From NCBI GenBank assembly GCA_012515825.1, contig JAAYXQ010000220.1, forward strand, positions 1 to 18,500: a stretch of DNA of 18,500 bases, written 5' to 3'. The translations under genes were made by a program, and so were the position numbers. The stretch is from Fibrobacter sp. (lineage in GTDB: Bacteria > Fibrobacterota > Fibrobacteria > Fibrobacterales > Fibrobacteraceae). The notes beneath the pieces were generated by a model. That model was given only the letters and a program-made list of their open reading frames with translations. It was not told the origin of the DNA and made no database searches. Of the stretch, positions 1 to 7,625 are shown one piece after another. How positions within the stretch are numbered: the first letter of the stretch is position 1; each line of letters opens with the position of its first letter.

Positions 1-58
1 AAAACGTTTTTATTCCTAAATTCGCCTTTACCGCTGGATGTCGTATTTCCAGGGAAAT

Positions 59-64
59 AAAGGA
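59..64 (+). promoter_or_regulatory. Shine-Dalgarno site that sets the thrS start
   Basis: AAAGGA lies 9 bases before the ATG at 74. The in-frame ATG at 38 has no purine-rich site in front of it, and the 12 residues it would add do not match the start of the ThrS TGS domain, so 74 is the better start. A TATAAT hexamer at 65-70 falls between this site and the ATG and is probably chance. Confidence 0.75.
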
Positions 65-73
65 TATAATATC

Positions 74-2011
74 ATGAATCAAATCGAACTCACTCTCCCT
101 GATGGCTCCGTACGTTCCGTAGCATCAGGAACCACTGGCCTAGAAATCGCAAAAAGCATCGCTGAAGGTTTAGCTAGAAAAGCTCTTGCCATCAAATTAA
201 ATGACAAGATTTTAGACTTAAACCGTCCTCTTAAAGAAAGCGGCACATTTAAAATTATTACTCCAAGTAATGAAGATGCAGATGCTTTATTTGTTCTCAG
301 GCACTCTTGTGCTCATGTGCTTGCCGAAGCCGTATGCGACCTTTTTCCAGGAACTCAATTAGCTTATGGCCCTGCAATTGACAAAGGCTTTTACTACGAT
401 TTGATGACTCCTACCCCTCTCGTTTTTGATGACTTAGCTAAAATCGAAAAGCGCATGAAAGAAATCATCAAAGAAGACAGACCTTTTATTCGTCTAGAGC
501 TAAATAAAGAAGAAGGCCTTGCTCGCGTTCAAAAAGACAAATACAAATTAGATAACGCAGAAAGAGCTCTCCAGCGCGAAGATAGCGACGGGACTTTAAG
601 TTTCTACGTTACTGGAAAACAAAACGAAAACTGGGAAGATCTTTGTGCTGGCCCACATATTCCTAATACTGGAAAAATCAAAGCGTTTAAGCTTCTTTCT
701 CTTGCAGGCGCTTACTGGCATGGAGATCAAGCAAGCGATCAATTAACCCGAATCTATGGCACCTGCTTTGCTGATAAAGAAGGTCTTGAGACTTATCTCC
801 ATTTTCTTGAAGAAGCAGAAAAACGAGATCACCGCAAAATCGGTAAAGAACTCGATTTATACCATATTGAAGACCACTCTCCTGGCATGGTATTTTGGCA
901 TCCTAAGGGAACCATTATGGTCAATGCCCTAAAGCAATTTATTCGCGAAAAATTAAACCGTCTCGGATACGATGAGGTGATTACTCCAGAAATCGTGGAT
1001 AAGTCTCTTTGGATTAAATCTGGGCACGCCGATAAATACAACGAAAATATGTTTAAGACCATGGCTAATGATCGTGAGATGGCGATTAAGCCAATGAACT
1101 GTCCTTGTCATATTGAAATTTTTAATCAAGGCTTAAAATCTTGGAGAGACCTTCCTTTAAGAATGGCTGAATTTGGAAAATGCCACCGTTATGAACCTGC
1201 AGGCACTATGCATGGTCTTATGCGCGTTCGCGGATTCGTTCAAGATGATGCTCATATTTTCTGCACTGAAGAACAAATTGCTTCCGAAGTCTCCGATTTC
1301 TGCAAACTAGTGAAAGATATTTATGCTGAATTTGGGTTTAATGATATTCTAGTCAAATTCTCTACTCGTCCAGAAAAACGTGTTGGTTCAGACGATCTTT
1401 GGGATAAGGCGGAACAAGCATTAGAAGATGCAACTAAGTTAGCAAATTTAGATTATCAGCTTAATCCTGGAGAAGGTGCTTTTTATGGTCCTAAGCTTGA
1501 ATTTGTATTAAAAGATTGTCTTGGTCGTGACTGGCAATGTGGTACAATTCAAGTCGACTTTAATTTGCCACAACGTTTAGGGGCCGAATATGTCGGTAAA
1601 GACAACCAAAAGCATATCCCAGTAATGTTACATCGTGCTGCCGTTGGTTCCATTGAACGTTTCCTTGGTATTCTGATCGAAGAATTTATGGGAGACTTCC
1701 CTTTATGGTTAGCTCCCGTGCAAGCACGAGTGCTTCCTATTTCTGAGAAGTTCGTGGACTATGCAAAACAAGTAGAACGCGATCTTGTAAACGCTGGTGT
1801 CCGCGTCGAAATTGACGAAAGCAATGAAAAGCTTGGCTATAAAATCAGACAATGTGAACTTCAAAAAATTCCATTCCTTTTAGTCGTTGGCGAAAAAGAA
1901 GTTTCTGAAAAGAAAATCTCTGTTCGTCAAAGAAAAGAAGGCGATAAAGGTTCCATGAGTGTTTCTGAATTTATAGAAATGACAAAGAAAGCCCGAGACG
2001 TCATTCGCTAA
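74..2011 (+). CDS. thrS: Threonyl-tRNA synthetase
   Basis: Cytoplasmic class II aminoacyl-tRNA synthetase that charges tRNA-Thr with threonine and edits mischarged serine. From the ATG at 74 the protein is 645 residues, the usual full length. It has an N-terminal TGS domain (about 1-63), then the editing domain with H77 and H81 in HSCAH and C191/H195 in CAGPH. The catalytic core carries the zinc ligands C343 (MNCPCH), H394 (DDAH) and H520 (VMLHR), and motif 2 with R372. Motif 3 reads LHRAAVGSIERF (about 519-530). The C-terminal anticodon-binding domain starts near 543. These ligands are each shifted by +9 from the E. coli ThrS positions, so the core is colinear. infC, a common neighbour, does not follow; a terminator comes directly after the stop. 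The upstream promoter is outside or at the edge of the window. I see no T-box. Confidence 0.97.
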   Translation: MNQIELTLPDGSVRSVASGTTGLEIAKSIAEGLARKALAIKLNDKILDLNRPLKESGTFKIITPSNEDADALFVLRHSCAHVLAEAVCDLFPGTQLAYGPAIDKGFYYDLMTPTPLVFDDLAKIEKRMKEIIKEDRPFIRLELNKEEGLARVQKDKYKLDNAERALQREDSDGTLSFYVTGKQNENWEDLCAGPHIPNTGKIKAFKLLSLAGAYWHGDQASDQLTRIYGTCFADKEGLETYLHFLEEAEKRDHRKIGKELDLYHIEDHSPGMVFWHPKGTIMVNALKQFIREKLNRLGYDEVITPEIVDKSLWIKSGHADKYNENMFKTMANDREMAIKPMNCPCHIEIFNQGLKSWRDLPLRMAEFGKCHRYEPAGTMHGLMRVRGFVQDDAHIFCTEEQIASEVSDFCKLVKDIYAEFGFNDILVKFSTRPEKRVGSDDLWDKAEQALEDATKLANLDYQLNPGEGAFYGPKLEFVLKDCLGRDWQCGTIQVDFNLPQRLGAEYVGKDNQKHIPVMLHRAAVGSIERFLGILIEEFMGDFPLWLAPVQARVLPISEKFVDYAKQVERDLVNAGVRVEIDESNEKLGYKIRQCELQKIPFLLVVGEKEVSEKKISVRQRKEGDKGSMSVSEFIEMTKKARDVIR

Positions 2012-2030
2012 TACAAGCATTTAAAACATC

Positions 2031-2065
2031 AAGCCCCACTTCTCTATGAATGTGGGGCTTTTTTA
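2031..2065 (+). terminator. Rho-independent terminator of thrS
   Basis: A perfect 9-bp GC-rich stem, AAGCCCCAC (2031-2039) with GTGGGGCTT (2052-2060), encloses a 12-base loop and runs into a T tract. It begins 19 bases after the thrS stop. On the minus strand no T run follows the stem, so it should mainly stop thrS transcription and not the converging GGDEF gene. Confidence 0.9.
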
Positions 2066-2076
2066 TAATTAGTTTT

Positions 2077-3381
2077 TTAACGATATTCCATAGGGGCAAC
2101 AACGACTCTATTTTTACCATCTTTAATCGCAGTATGAAGAGCGGTCAAACTATCTCCGATTAAGCCCTGAGCTGTATTTGCATTTTGAGGCATCGTCGCT
2201 ATACCAATACTTAATGTGGTTGAAAGGAGAATATTACCATAAGAAATTTCAAGGCCTTCTATTTCTCGTCTGATTTTTTCAGCTCGATCTTGACTAATAT
2301 AGAGATCTGCACCAGGTAAAATAATACAGAACGTTTCGCCCTCGTAACGGCATGGAATATCTTCTGTTCTAATATACTTTGGAATACGTTGCCCTAACTC
2401 CCATAACAACTGTTCTACAGCATGGCGACCACGAGCTTCTAAAATGGATTTCACTTGATCTGGGTAAATCATAATCACACCAATTGGAGTGCGATGTCTA
2501 TTGGCTGAAGCCACTTCTCGTTGTAGAGATTCTTCCATGTACCTGCGATTAAAAACACCCGTCAAAGTATCACGAATACTATGCTCTTGAAATTTCAAGT
2601 TCAAATTTTGATTCGCGACGTAAAGACCTAATGTAGCAGTCACCACGCTCAATTTTACTTTCCAAAATTCTGGAGTCTCTCCTTGAGGTATTTCATCCAC
2701 TTGAAGAGTTAAAATACCAAAATGTTCTTCAGCGGCCTCTAATGGAGCACAAAAAGAAAAACCTTTAGGACGATGATGTAAATGCGTACAACCTGGAGAT
2801 AATAATTCATTAGAAAAATCGGTGACCACAATATCACCTATATGAAAACTAGCACACTCCGCAGGAGTAATCACATCATCTCCAATCACATTTTTTCCAA
2901 AGCGAATAATCTTATGAAGCTCCGTTTGTTCACCGCTATACATGTACAAAATACCAGAAGCATTTTGAAACATCTGAGGTAAACAACTAGCCAAACTATC
3001 AATCGCTTCATAAAAAGGGCGATTTTTCAATACTTTTCGGCAAAAATGATTCCAGGCTTCTGTAGGAAATATCAATGAGTCTATAACAGTGTTAACTGTT
3101 TTTTTTTGTTGTATAGGGGATTCAATCACTGGAGGGGCTTCTTCTACTCTAGGTACAATGGGAATTAATTCCGTTTCTGGTTTTGGAAAATTAAAAGGAT
3201 CTGAAAGATTTGTTTCTTTTTTTGAAAGGATAGTGACGAGAACAGCTCCAAGAGCGGCCCCCCAAAAGCCAACAAAAATAAATTTAGCATTTATTGGAAG
3301 AGTAGATTCAGGTACAAAATAAGCAACAATAACTCCCAAAATAAAAGCAATGACCCAAATAAAATAAAATATCCAATTCAT
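2077..3381 (-). CDS. Membrane-anchored GAF-GGDEF protein, degenerate active site
   Basis: Putative c-di-GMP signalling protein. Taken from the ATG at 3379-3381 it is 434 residues. Two membrane helices (about 3-23 and 32-52) form a hairpin, followed by a low-complexity acidic/proline linker (55-95), a GAF-like domain (about 105-260) and a GGDEF domain (about 268-430) that opens with DTLTGVFNRRY (271-281). The GGDEF signature is altered: RYEGETF (345-351) in place of RYGG(D/E)EF, and the first metal-binding Asp is Tyr306 in IYPD. The inhibitory-site motif RxxD is intact as R338-T-E-D341 at the canonical distance. I infer loss of cyclase activity with possible c-di-GMP binding. A longer start at 3459 (460 residues) is possible; neither ATG has a good Shine-Dalgarno site. 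I prefer the shorter form because a TATAAT on this strand (3427-3422) would lie inside the longer one. Confidence 0.85.
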   Translation of the reverse strand: MNWIFYFIWVIAFILGVIVAYFVPESTLPINAKFIFVGFWGAALGAVLVTILSKKETNLSDPFNFPKPETELIPIVPRVEEAPPVIESPIQQKKTVNTVIDSLIFPTEAWNHFCRKVLKNRPFYEAIDSLASCLPQMFQNASGILYMYSGEQTELHKIIRFGKNVIGDDVITPAECASFHIGDIVVTDFSNELLSPGCTHLHHRPKGFSFCAPLEAAEEHFGILTLQVDEIPQGETPEFWKVKLSVVTATLGLYVANQNLNLKFQEHSIRDTLTGVFNRRYMEESLQREVASANRHRTPIGVIMIYPDQVKSILEARGRHAVEQLLWELGQRIPKYIRTEDIPCRYEGETFCIILPGADLYISQDRAEKIRREIEGLEISYGNILLSTTLSIGIATMPQNANTAQGLIGDSLTALHTAIKDGKNRVVVAPMEYR

Positions 3382-3477
3382 GGTAATTAATTTACTTTTT
3401 TTAAACAGGATAAAAAGAGATATTATAACATTTAATTCATAAAAAAGCTTTTTTTTCATTTCTATCTTTATTTCTAT

Positions 3478-6051
3478 ATGACAATTCTTGAAAAATTAGG
3501 CCTAGCTCTTCCGTCCGTTGAAAATCCAGCTCGATATATGGGTGGAGAAGCCAACAGTATTACAAAAAATCATGATGAAATGCTTGCCAAAATGGCATTT
3601 GTTTTTCCTGACCTATACGAAATTGGTATGTCCAATAATGGCATGCGAATTTTATACCATGTAATAAACAAAGAACCAGACCTTCTTTGTGAAGTCGCTT
3701 TCGCTCCTTGGTTTGATATGGCCGAAGCGATGAAACGCTTAGATATTCCTCTTTACTCTCATGCCTCATGGACAGCTGTTTCCGATTTTGATGTCATTGG
3801 AATTACCTTACAAACAGAACTTAATTTCACTAATGTCCCCTATATTTTAGAATTAAGTCGTATTTCCACATGGACAGAAGAAAGAGACGAAAAAGAACCG
3901 TTTATCATTGGTGGCGGACCTGCGATGGCTAATCCAGAACCCGTTGCTGATTTCTTTGATGCGTTTATTATTGGTGATGGAGAACGCTCTATTATTGAAG
4001 TTATGCGAACCATTGGAGAGGGTCGTCAAGCGAAAAAATCGCGTCAAGAAATCCTTAAAAATTTATCCACTCTAGATGGCGTTTATGTTCCCTCTCTTCG
4101 CCCAGTCATTTTCAATAAATATAATCAAGCCATTCCAGCGGAACCCGCGACAGGATCTTATTCTTCTACAAAAGGGGTTCGCCGTTTATTTATTCCAGAA
4201 ATGAACCCCGCCGATTATCCCACTAAGAATTTAATCGGGAACATGCAGCTTGTACACAATCGTTTTAGCATCGAAGTCATGCGTGGTTGTACACAAGGAT
4301 GCCGTTTTTGCCAAGCAGGAATATGGTATCGCCCTTGTCGAGAATTACATCCTGATGATGTGATAGACCTTGCAAAACAAGGGATACGTGCTACTGGAGA
4401 AAGAGAACTTGGTTTACTCAGTTTATCAACAGCCGATTACAAGCCTGTAGAAGCCCTAGCCGATTCTATTATCGACGATCCATTCTTTGGAAATATTGAT
4501 GTTTCTCTTCCAAGCATTCGAGTCAATAGTTTTGGACAAAGTCTCGCTGGTAAAGCAGCCGCCTTGAAAGGAGGGCGGAGCACCACCTTTGCTCCAGAAA
4601 CAGGTTCTACTCGTATTAGAAAAATGATCAATAAAACGATCAGTAATGAAGACATGTACAATGCGGCGGAATACGCTTTTTCAAATAAATTTAACAAGAT
4701 TAAATTGTACACAATGATTGGTTTTCCGACAGAAAATCTTGACGATATGGAAGAATTCTGTCAACTCATAGAACGCTTAGTTCAAATTGGACGAGCTCAC
4801 TCTAAAGGGATCCAAATTGCCGTTAGCATTGGTATTTTTATTCCAAAAGCATTTACACCTTTGCAATGGTCGCCTTTTGTAGATAAAGAAACAGCACTTT
4901 CTCATATTCGCTTTGTTAGAGAACGTTTTTATCATCATCCAAATGTGAAAATCAATTGGAGTGCCTGGGAAACTTCTGTACTAGAGGCTTTCTATAGTCG
5001 AGGAGATCGTTCTATATCGAAACTTGTCTATCAAGCGTATAAAAAAGGCATGATTTTTGAAAGCGACAACAATACAATCAATTATGAAGCATGGGAACAA
5101 CTCTGGCAAGAATCAAAGTATGATTATTCTTGGTTATTTGAAACTCGCGATTTAGATGAAGTATTTCCATGGGATTTCATTCATGCGGGCGTTTCTAAAT
5201 CCTATTTAAAAAACGAATGGATAAAAGCTTTTGATGAAAACTCTGTTAGCGTTCCAAACTGTAAATGGGGCGATTGTCAAAAATGCGGTATTCCAGGAGC
5301 AGGCTCAGATACTAAACTAGCTTCTCTCCCCGTAAAATACGCTGCCCCAAGCCGAACTCCAGAAGAAATAAAAACTCTTTTAGAAAGCCGAAAAACAGCT
5401 CAAGGAACAGGTTATCTCTATAAAATCACTTTTGAAAAAACTGGGCTCAGTCGTTTTCTTCCTCATCAAAATACAATTAGTTGCTTTGAAAGAACTTTTT
5501 TCTGCATGGATATTCCAATCAAATTCAGTGAAGGATTTAGTCCTAAGCCTAAAATCGTAAACATTGGGGCCTTGCCTTTAGGGCTTGAAACCTACTGCGA
5601 AGTCATAAGTATTGAACTTTTACAAAAACTAGACTTATCTGATTCCAATCGTTCTGCACTAATTGAAAAGCTAAATGCTTTTTTACCTCATGGCATAAAA
5701 ATTATTGGGATTGAGCCGCTACAAGAAAAGCTTTCTAAGAATTTTCCGAAAGCCATGATATTTAAATATACTCCAGAAAAAGTTCCCTCTACTCTAGAAA
5801 CTTTATTCAAAGAAAAAAAGTTACCCATTGTATTTAACCATCGTGGTGTAGAAGTGGATTTAAACGAACATATTTTAGATCTGCAAATTATCAATAATGC
5901 CATTATTACAAAGGTGAAATGTAATGATCAAGGCGGAAGCGTAAGTCCTTATACCATATACGCTGGCCTAATGCAACTGGAAAACGATGCTTCTCGTTTA
6001 GATGAAGTGGCTCGTACTTTCTTAATTCAAAAAACAGCGATGGAATGGTAA
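3478..6051 (+). CDS. Large radical SAM protein (TIGR03960-like) fused to a DUF2344/TIGR03936-like domain
   Basis: An 857-residue predicted cytoplasmic iron-sulfur enzyme of unknown reaction. The N-terminal half resembles the TIGR03960 family (B12-binding-like region followed by radical SAM). The SAM-cluster motif is C271-x3-C275-x2-C278 in RGCTQGCRFC. A second cysteine group, C595, C600 and C603 (NCKWGDCQKCG), sits after the barrel. From about residue 645 the protein becomes a DUF2344/TIGR03936 'radical SAM-linked' domain (FEKTGLSRFLPHQ, then FSEGFSPKPK). In many bacteria these two parts are separate adjacent genes; here they are one chain. The start fits the family's ARYMGGE region about 20 residues in, but no Shine-Dalgarno site precedes the ATG, which follows a pyrimidine-rich leader. 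The next gene starts 41 bases downstream, so cotranscription is likely. The substrate cannot be read from the sequence. Confidence 0.9.
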   Translation: MTILEKLGLALPSVENPARYMGGEANSITKNHDEMLAKMAFVFPDLYEIGMSNNGMRILYHVINKEPDLLCEVAFAPWFDMAEAMKRLDIPLYSHASWTAVSDFDVIGITLQTELNFTNVPYILELSRISTWTEERDEKEPFIIGGGPAMANPEPVADFFDAFIIGDGERSIIEVMRTIGEGRQAKKSRQEILKNLSTLDGVYVPSLRPVIFNKYNQAIPAEPATGSYSSTKGVRRLFIPEMNPADYPTKNLIGNMQLVHNRFSIEVMRGCTQGCRFCQAGIWYRPCRELHPDDVIDLAKQGIRATGERELGLLSLSTADYKPVEALADSIIDDPFFGNIDVSLPSIRVNSFGQSLAGKAAALKGGRSTTFAPETGSTRIRKMINKTISNEDMYNAAEYAFSNKFNKIKLYTMIGFPTENLDDMEEFCQLIERLVQIGRAHSKGIQIAVSIGIFIPKAFTPLQWSPFVDKETALSHIRFVRERFYHHPNVKINWSAWETSVLEAFYSRGDRSISKLVYQAYKKGMIFESDNNTINYEAWEQLWQESKYDYSWLFETRDLDEVFPWDFIHAGVSKSYLKNEWIKAFDENSVSVPNCKWGDCQKCGIPGAGSDTKLASLPVKYAAPSRTPEEIKTLLESRKTAQGTGYLYKITFEKTGLSRFLPHQNTISCFERTFFCMDIPIKFSEGFSPKPKIVNIGALPLGLETYCEVISIELLQKLDLSDSNRSALIEKLNAFLPHGIKIIGIEPLQEKLSKNFPKAMIFKYTPEKVPSTLETLFKEKKLPIVFNHRGVEVDLNEHILDLQIINNAIITKVKCNDQGGSVSPYTIYAGLMQLENDASRLDEVARTFLIQKTAMEW

Positions 6052-6079
6052 AAAACATCTTAACAACAAAACCTAAAAC

Positions 6080-6085
6080 AAAGGA
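6080..6085 (+). promoter_or_regulatory. Shine-Dalgarno site that sets the outer-membrane protein start
   Basis: AAAGGA lies 7 bases before the ATG at 6093. The upstream in-frame ATG at 6045 overlaps the end of the radical SAM gene and would put 16 polar residues in front of a clean signal peptide, so 6093 is the likely start. Confidence 0.8.
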
Positions 6086-6092
6086 TTCCTCT

Positions 6093-6617
6093 ATGAAAAA
6101 AATACTATTGATGATCATACTCTTTTTTCTATCAGTCAATTCGTTTGCCGACGAATATGATGACTACGCTTCTTCCGAAGCACAAAAAAATGGAACATCA
6201 AAAAAAGCTGGTTCACCTCTAGTTGGAATTGGAGTTAATATTTTAACTGGATCCAACTATGAATTTAGAACTTCTATTCTTTTAGAACAAAATATCACTC
6301 TGTATTTGATTTCTCAATTTGTACGATCTGGAGATGATGATGATAACTCCAACTATAATTTTTCTCTGGGAGCAGGAGCATCTTTCTCATTACCTTCCAG
6401 TTTATTACCTACATATGCAGGCGCTACCTTTAAATATATTCACCCAGGCGAAAATACTAATGGAGCAGCCATTAATGCCTTTGCTGGCGTAAAAGCGTTG
6501 TTCCTAAATGCCTTTGAGATTGCTGGAGAATTAGGTGTCTATTTTGAGTATATTCATGATGCAGGTACTAACATTAGCCTAAGACCAGCTGTTTATCTTT
6601 CTTGGTACTTTATTTAA
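6093..6617 (+). CDS. Small secreted protein, likely outer-membrane beta-barrel
   Basis: A 174-residue protein I cannot assign to a named family. It begins with a typical Sec signal peptide (MKK, then a hydrophobic stretch, then NSFA), with likely cleavage after A19. The mature protein starts acidic (DEYDDY) and then runs as alternating hydrophobic/polar strands rich in glycine and aromatic residues, for example GVGVNILTG-like turns and FSLGAGASFSLP. It ends in an aromatic strand, LSWYFI, the kind of C-terminus recognised for outer-membrane barrel assembly. It would fit an 8-strand barrel, though this rests on pattern and not homology. It lies 41 bases after the radical SAM gene and 5 bases before the oxidoreductase gene, so the three probably share a transcript. 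A role in the envelope is inferred; no ligand is suggested. Confidence 0.75.
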   Translation: MKKILLMIILFFLSVNSFADEYDDYASSEAQKNGTSKKAGSPLVGIGVNILTGSNYEFRTSILLEQNITLYLISQFVRSGDDDDNSNYNFSLGAGASFSLPSSLLPTYAGATFKYIHPGENTNGAAINAFAGVKALFLNAFEIAGELGVYFEYIHDAGTNISLRPAVYLSWYFI

Positions 6618-6622
6618 TTTCT

Positions 6623-7486
6623 ATGAAAGCGATTCTGGTCGGGCATGGAGCCATGGGAACTAAACATTTCAATCGATTGTCCGCATTAGGGCTTTCCTTT
6701 GAAGCTGTTTTAGATTCGACCGAAGACCTGAATCGTTTCACTGCCTCTCTACCATCATTATCAAAAACAGATACGGTGGTAGTCATTGCAAGTCCTGCAT
6801 CTACCCACGCTTCTTACGCTTCTTTTTTTTTAAAACAAGGCTTTTCTGTCTTTATTGAAAAGCCTATTGCCACAAGCGCCATAGAGGCTAGAGAGCTTTT
6901 AAGAATAAAAAAAACATCACAAGCTTTATTTGTAGGCCACAGCGAGCGTTATTCTCCTGGGTTTCAATTATTTCAAAAAGAGTTCCCAACCTTTTTACCA
7001 AAAACAGCTTCTCTTCATTTTACCCGTTGCCACCCCTATTCTCCAAGGTGTCGAGATGTCAATGTGGCTCTTGATTTATTAATACATGATTTAGATTGTT
7101 TTTTTTCTCTCTTTCCAAAAGAGAATCAAAAGTCTTTTGAAATTATTGATTCAAATCTTTCAGCTGATCAAGATGAGGCCTCACTAAAAATAAAGCAACC
7201 GATTCATAGTAATCATGCTCTTATTATCGATTTTTATGTGAATCGCAACGCCCCTTTTTCAGAACGAAAAATAGAACTCTTTGACAATCAAAATAACATC
7301 ATAAAAACGTTTTCTTTTTTAGATGCTCAAGACCCAATTAAAGACACTTTATTTTATGAATACGAAGCATTATTTAATGCCATTCAAATGCCTGATTCTT
7401 CAATAGAAAAAGAGCGACTAGAAAGTGCCTGCCTTGCCGTCGAAACCGCGTTAAAAATCAAAACCAATCCTTCTGAATCTCTTTAA
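6623..7486 (+). CDS. Gfo/Idh/MocA-family NAD(P)-dependent oxidoreductase
   Basis: A predicted cytoplasmic sugar or amino-sugar dehydrogenase of 287 residues, short for a family usually over 310. The Rossmann fold opens at once with ILVGHGAMG (G7, G9, G12). The family signature EKP is at 79-81 (FIEKPIATS), followed by GHSERY (105-110) and the active-site stretch DLLIHDLD (151-158) with H155. The GHxER motif resembles that of UDP-N-acetylglucosamine 3-dehydrogenase-like members found near lipid A genes, but no lpx gene is nearby, so the substrate is open. I chose the ATG at 6623 because translation from 6602 would overlap the previous gene and put seven residues before the dinucleotide-binding strand. 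It lacks a recognisable Shine-Dalgarno site and begins 5 bases after the preceding stop, which suggests coupling. Confidence 0.88.
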   Translation: MKAILVGHGAMGTKHFNRLSALGLSFEAVLDSTEDLNRFTASLPSLSKTDTVVVIASPASTHASYASFFLKQGFSVFIEKPIATSAIEARELLRIKKTSQALFVGHSERYSPGFQLFQKEFPTFLPKTASLHFTRCHPYSPRCRDVNVALDLLIHDLDCFFSLFPKENQKSFEIIDSNLSADQDEASLKIKQPIHSNHALIIDFYVNRNAPFSERKIELFDNQNNIIKTFSFLDAQDPIKDTLFYEYEALFNAIQMPDSSIEKERLESACLAVETALKIKTNPSESL

Positions 7487-7578
7487 TTATCAATAATCAA
7501 ACGATACTCTCTGGAACCCTTTTGCCAACAAGCAAAACGAATTATCTCGTTATTAAGAATAGGGCGAAATGACAATAA

Positions 7579-7610
7579 AAAAACGGAACCTTGATTAAGA
7601 TTCCGTTTTT
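7579..7610. terminator. Bidirectional Rho-independent terminator between convergent genes
   Basis: AAAAACGGAA (7579-7588) pairs with TTCCGTTTTT (7601-7610). The stem extends past one C-A mismatch through CTT/AAG to a GATT tetraloop. A runs on one side and T runs on the other make it work in both directions, ending the + strand oxidoreductase unit and the minus strand trpB2 unit, whose stop is 15 bases away. Confidence 0.88.
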
Positions 7611-7625
7611 AATTTATCTAAGAAA

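Noticed and set aside
65..70. TATAAT as a -10 box for thrS
   Set aside because: It lies between the ribosome binding site and the ATG and has no -35 box at a suitable distance.
38..73. Longer thrS start at the ATG at 38
   Set aside because: No Shine-Dalgarno site, and the added residues do not fit the TGS domain; AAAGGA points to 74.
829..1062. Minus strand open frame inside thrS
   Set aside because: Shadow of a highly conserved coding region, with no family features.
3089..3322. Plus strand open frame inside the GGDEF gene
   Set aside because: Antisense shadow over the membrane hairpin and linker; no ribosome site.
4437..4712. Minus strand 91-codon frame inside the radical SAM gene
   Set aside because: Overlaps conserved radical SAM core on the opposite strand and has no domain.
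7520..7537. TTTTGC/GCAAAA hairpin as a regulatory element
   Set aside because: Six base pairs with no T tract; the stronger terminator follows at 7579-7610.
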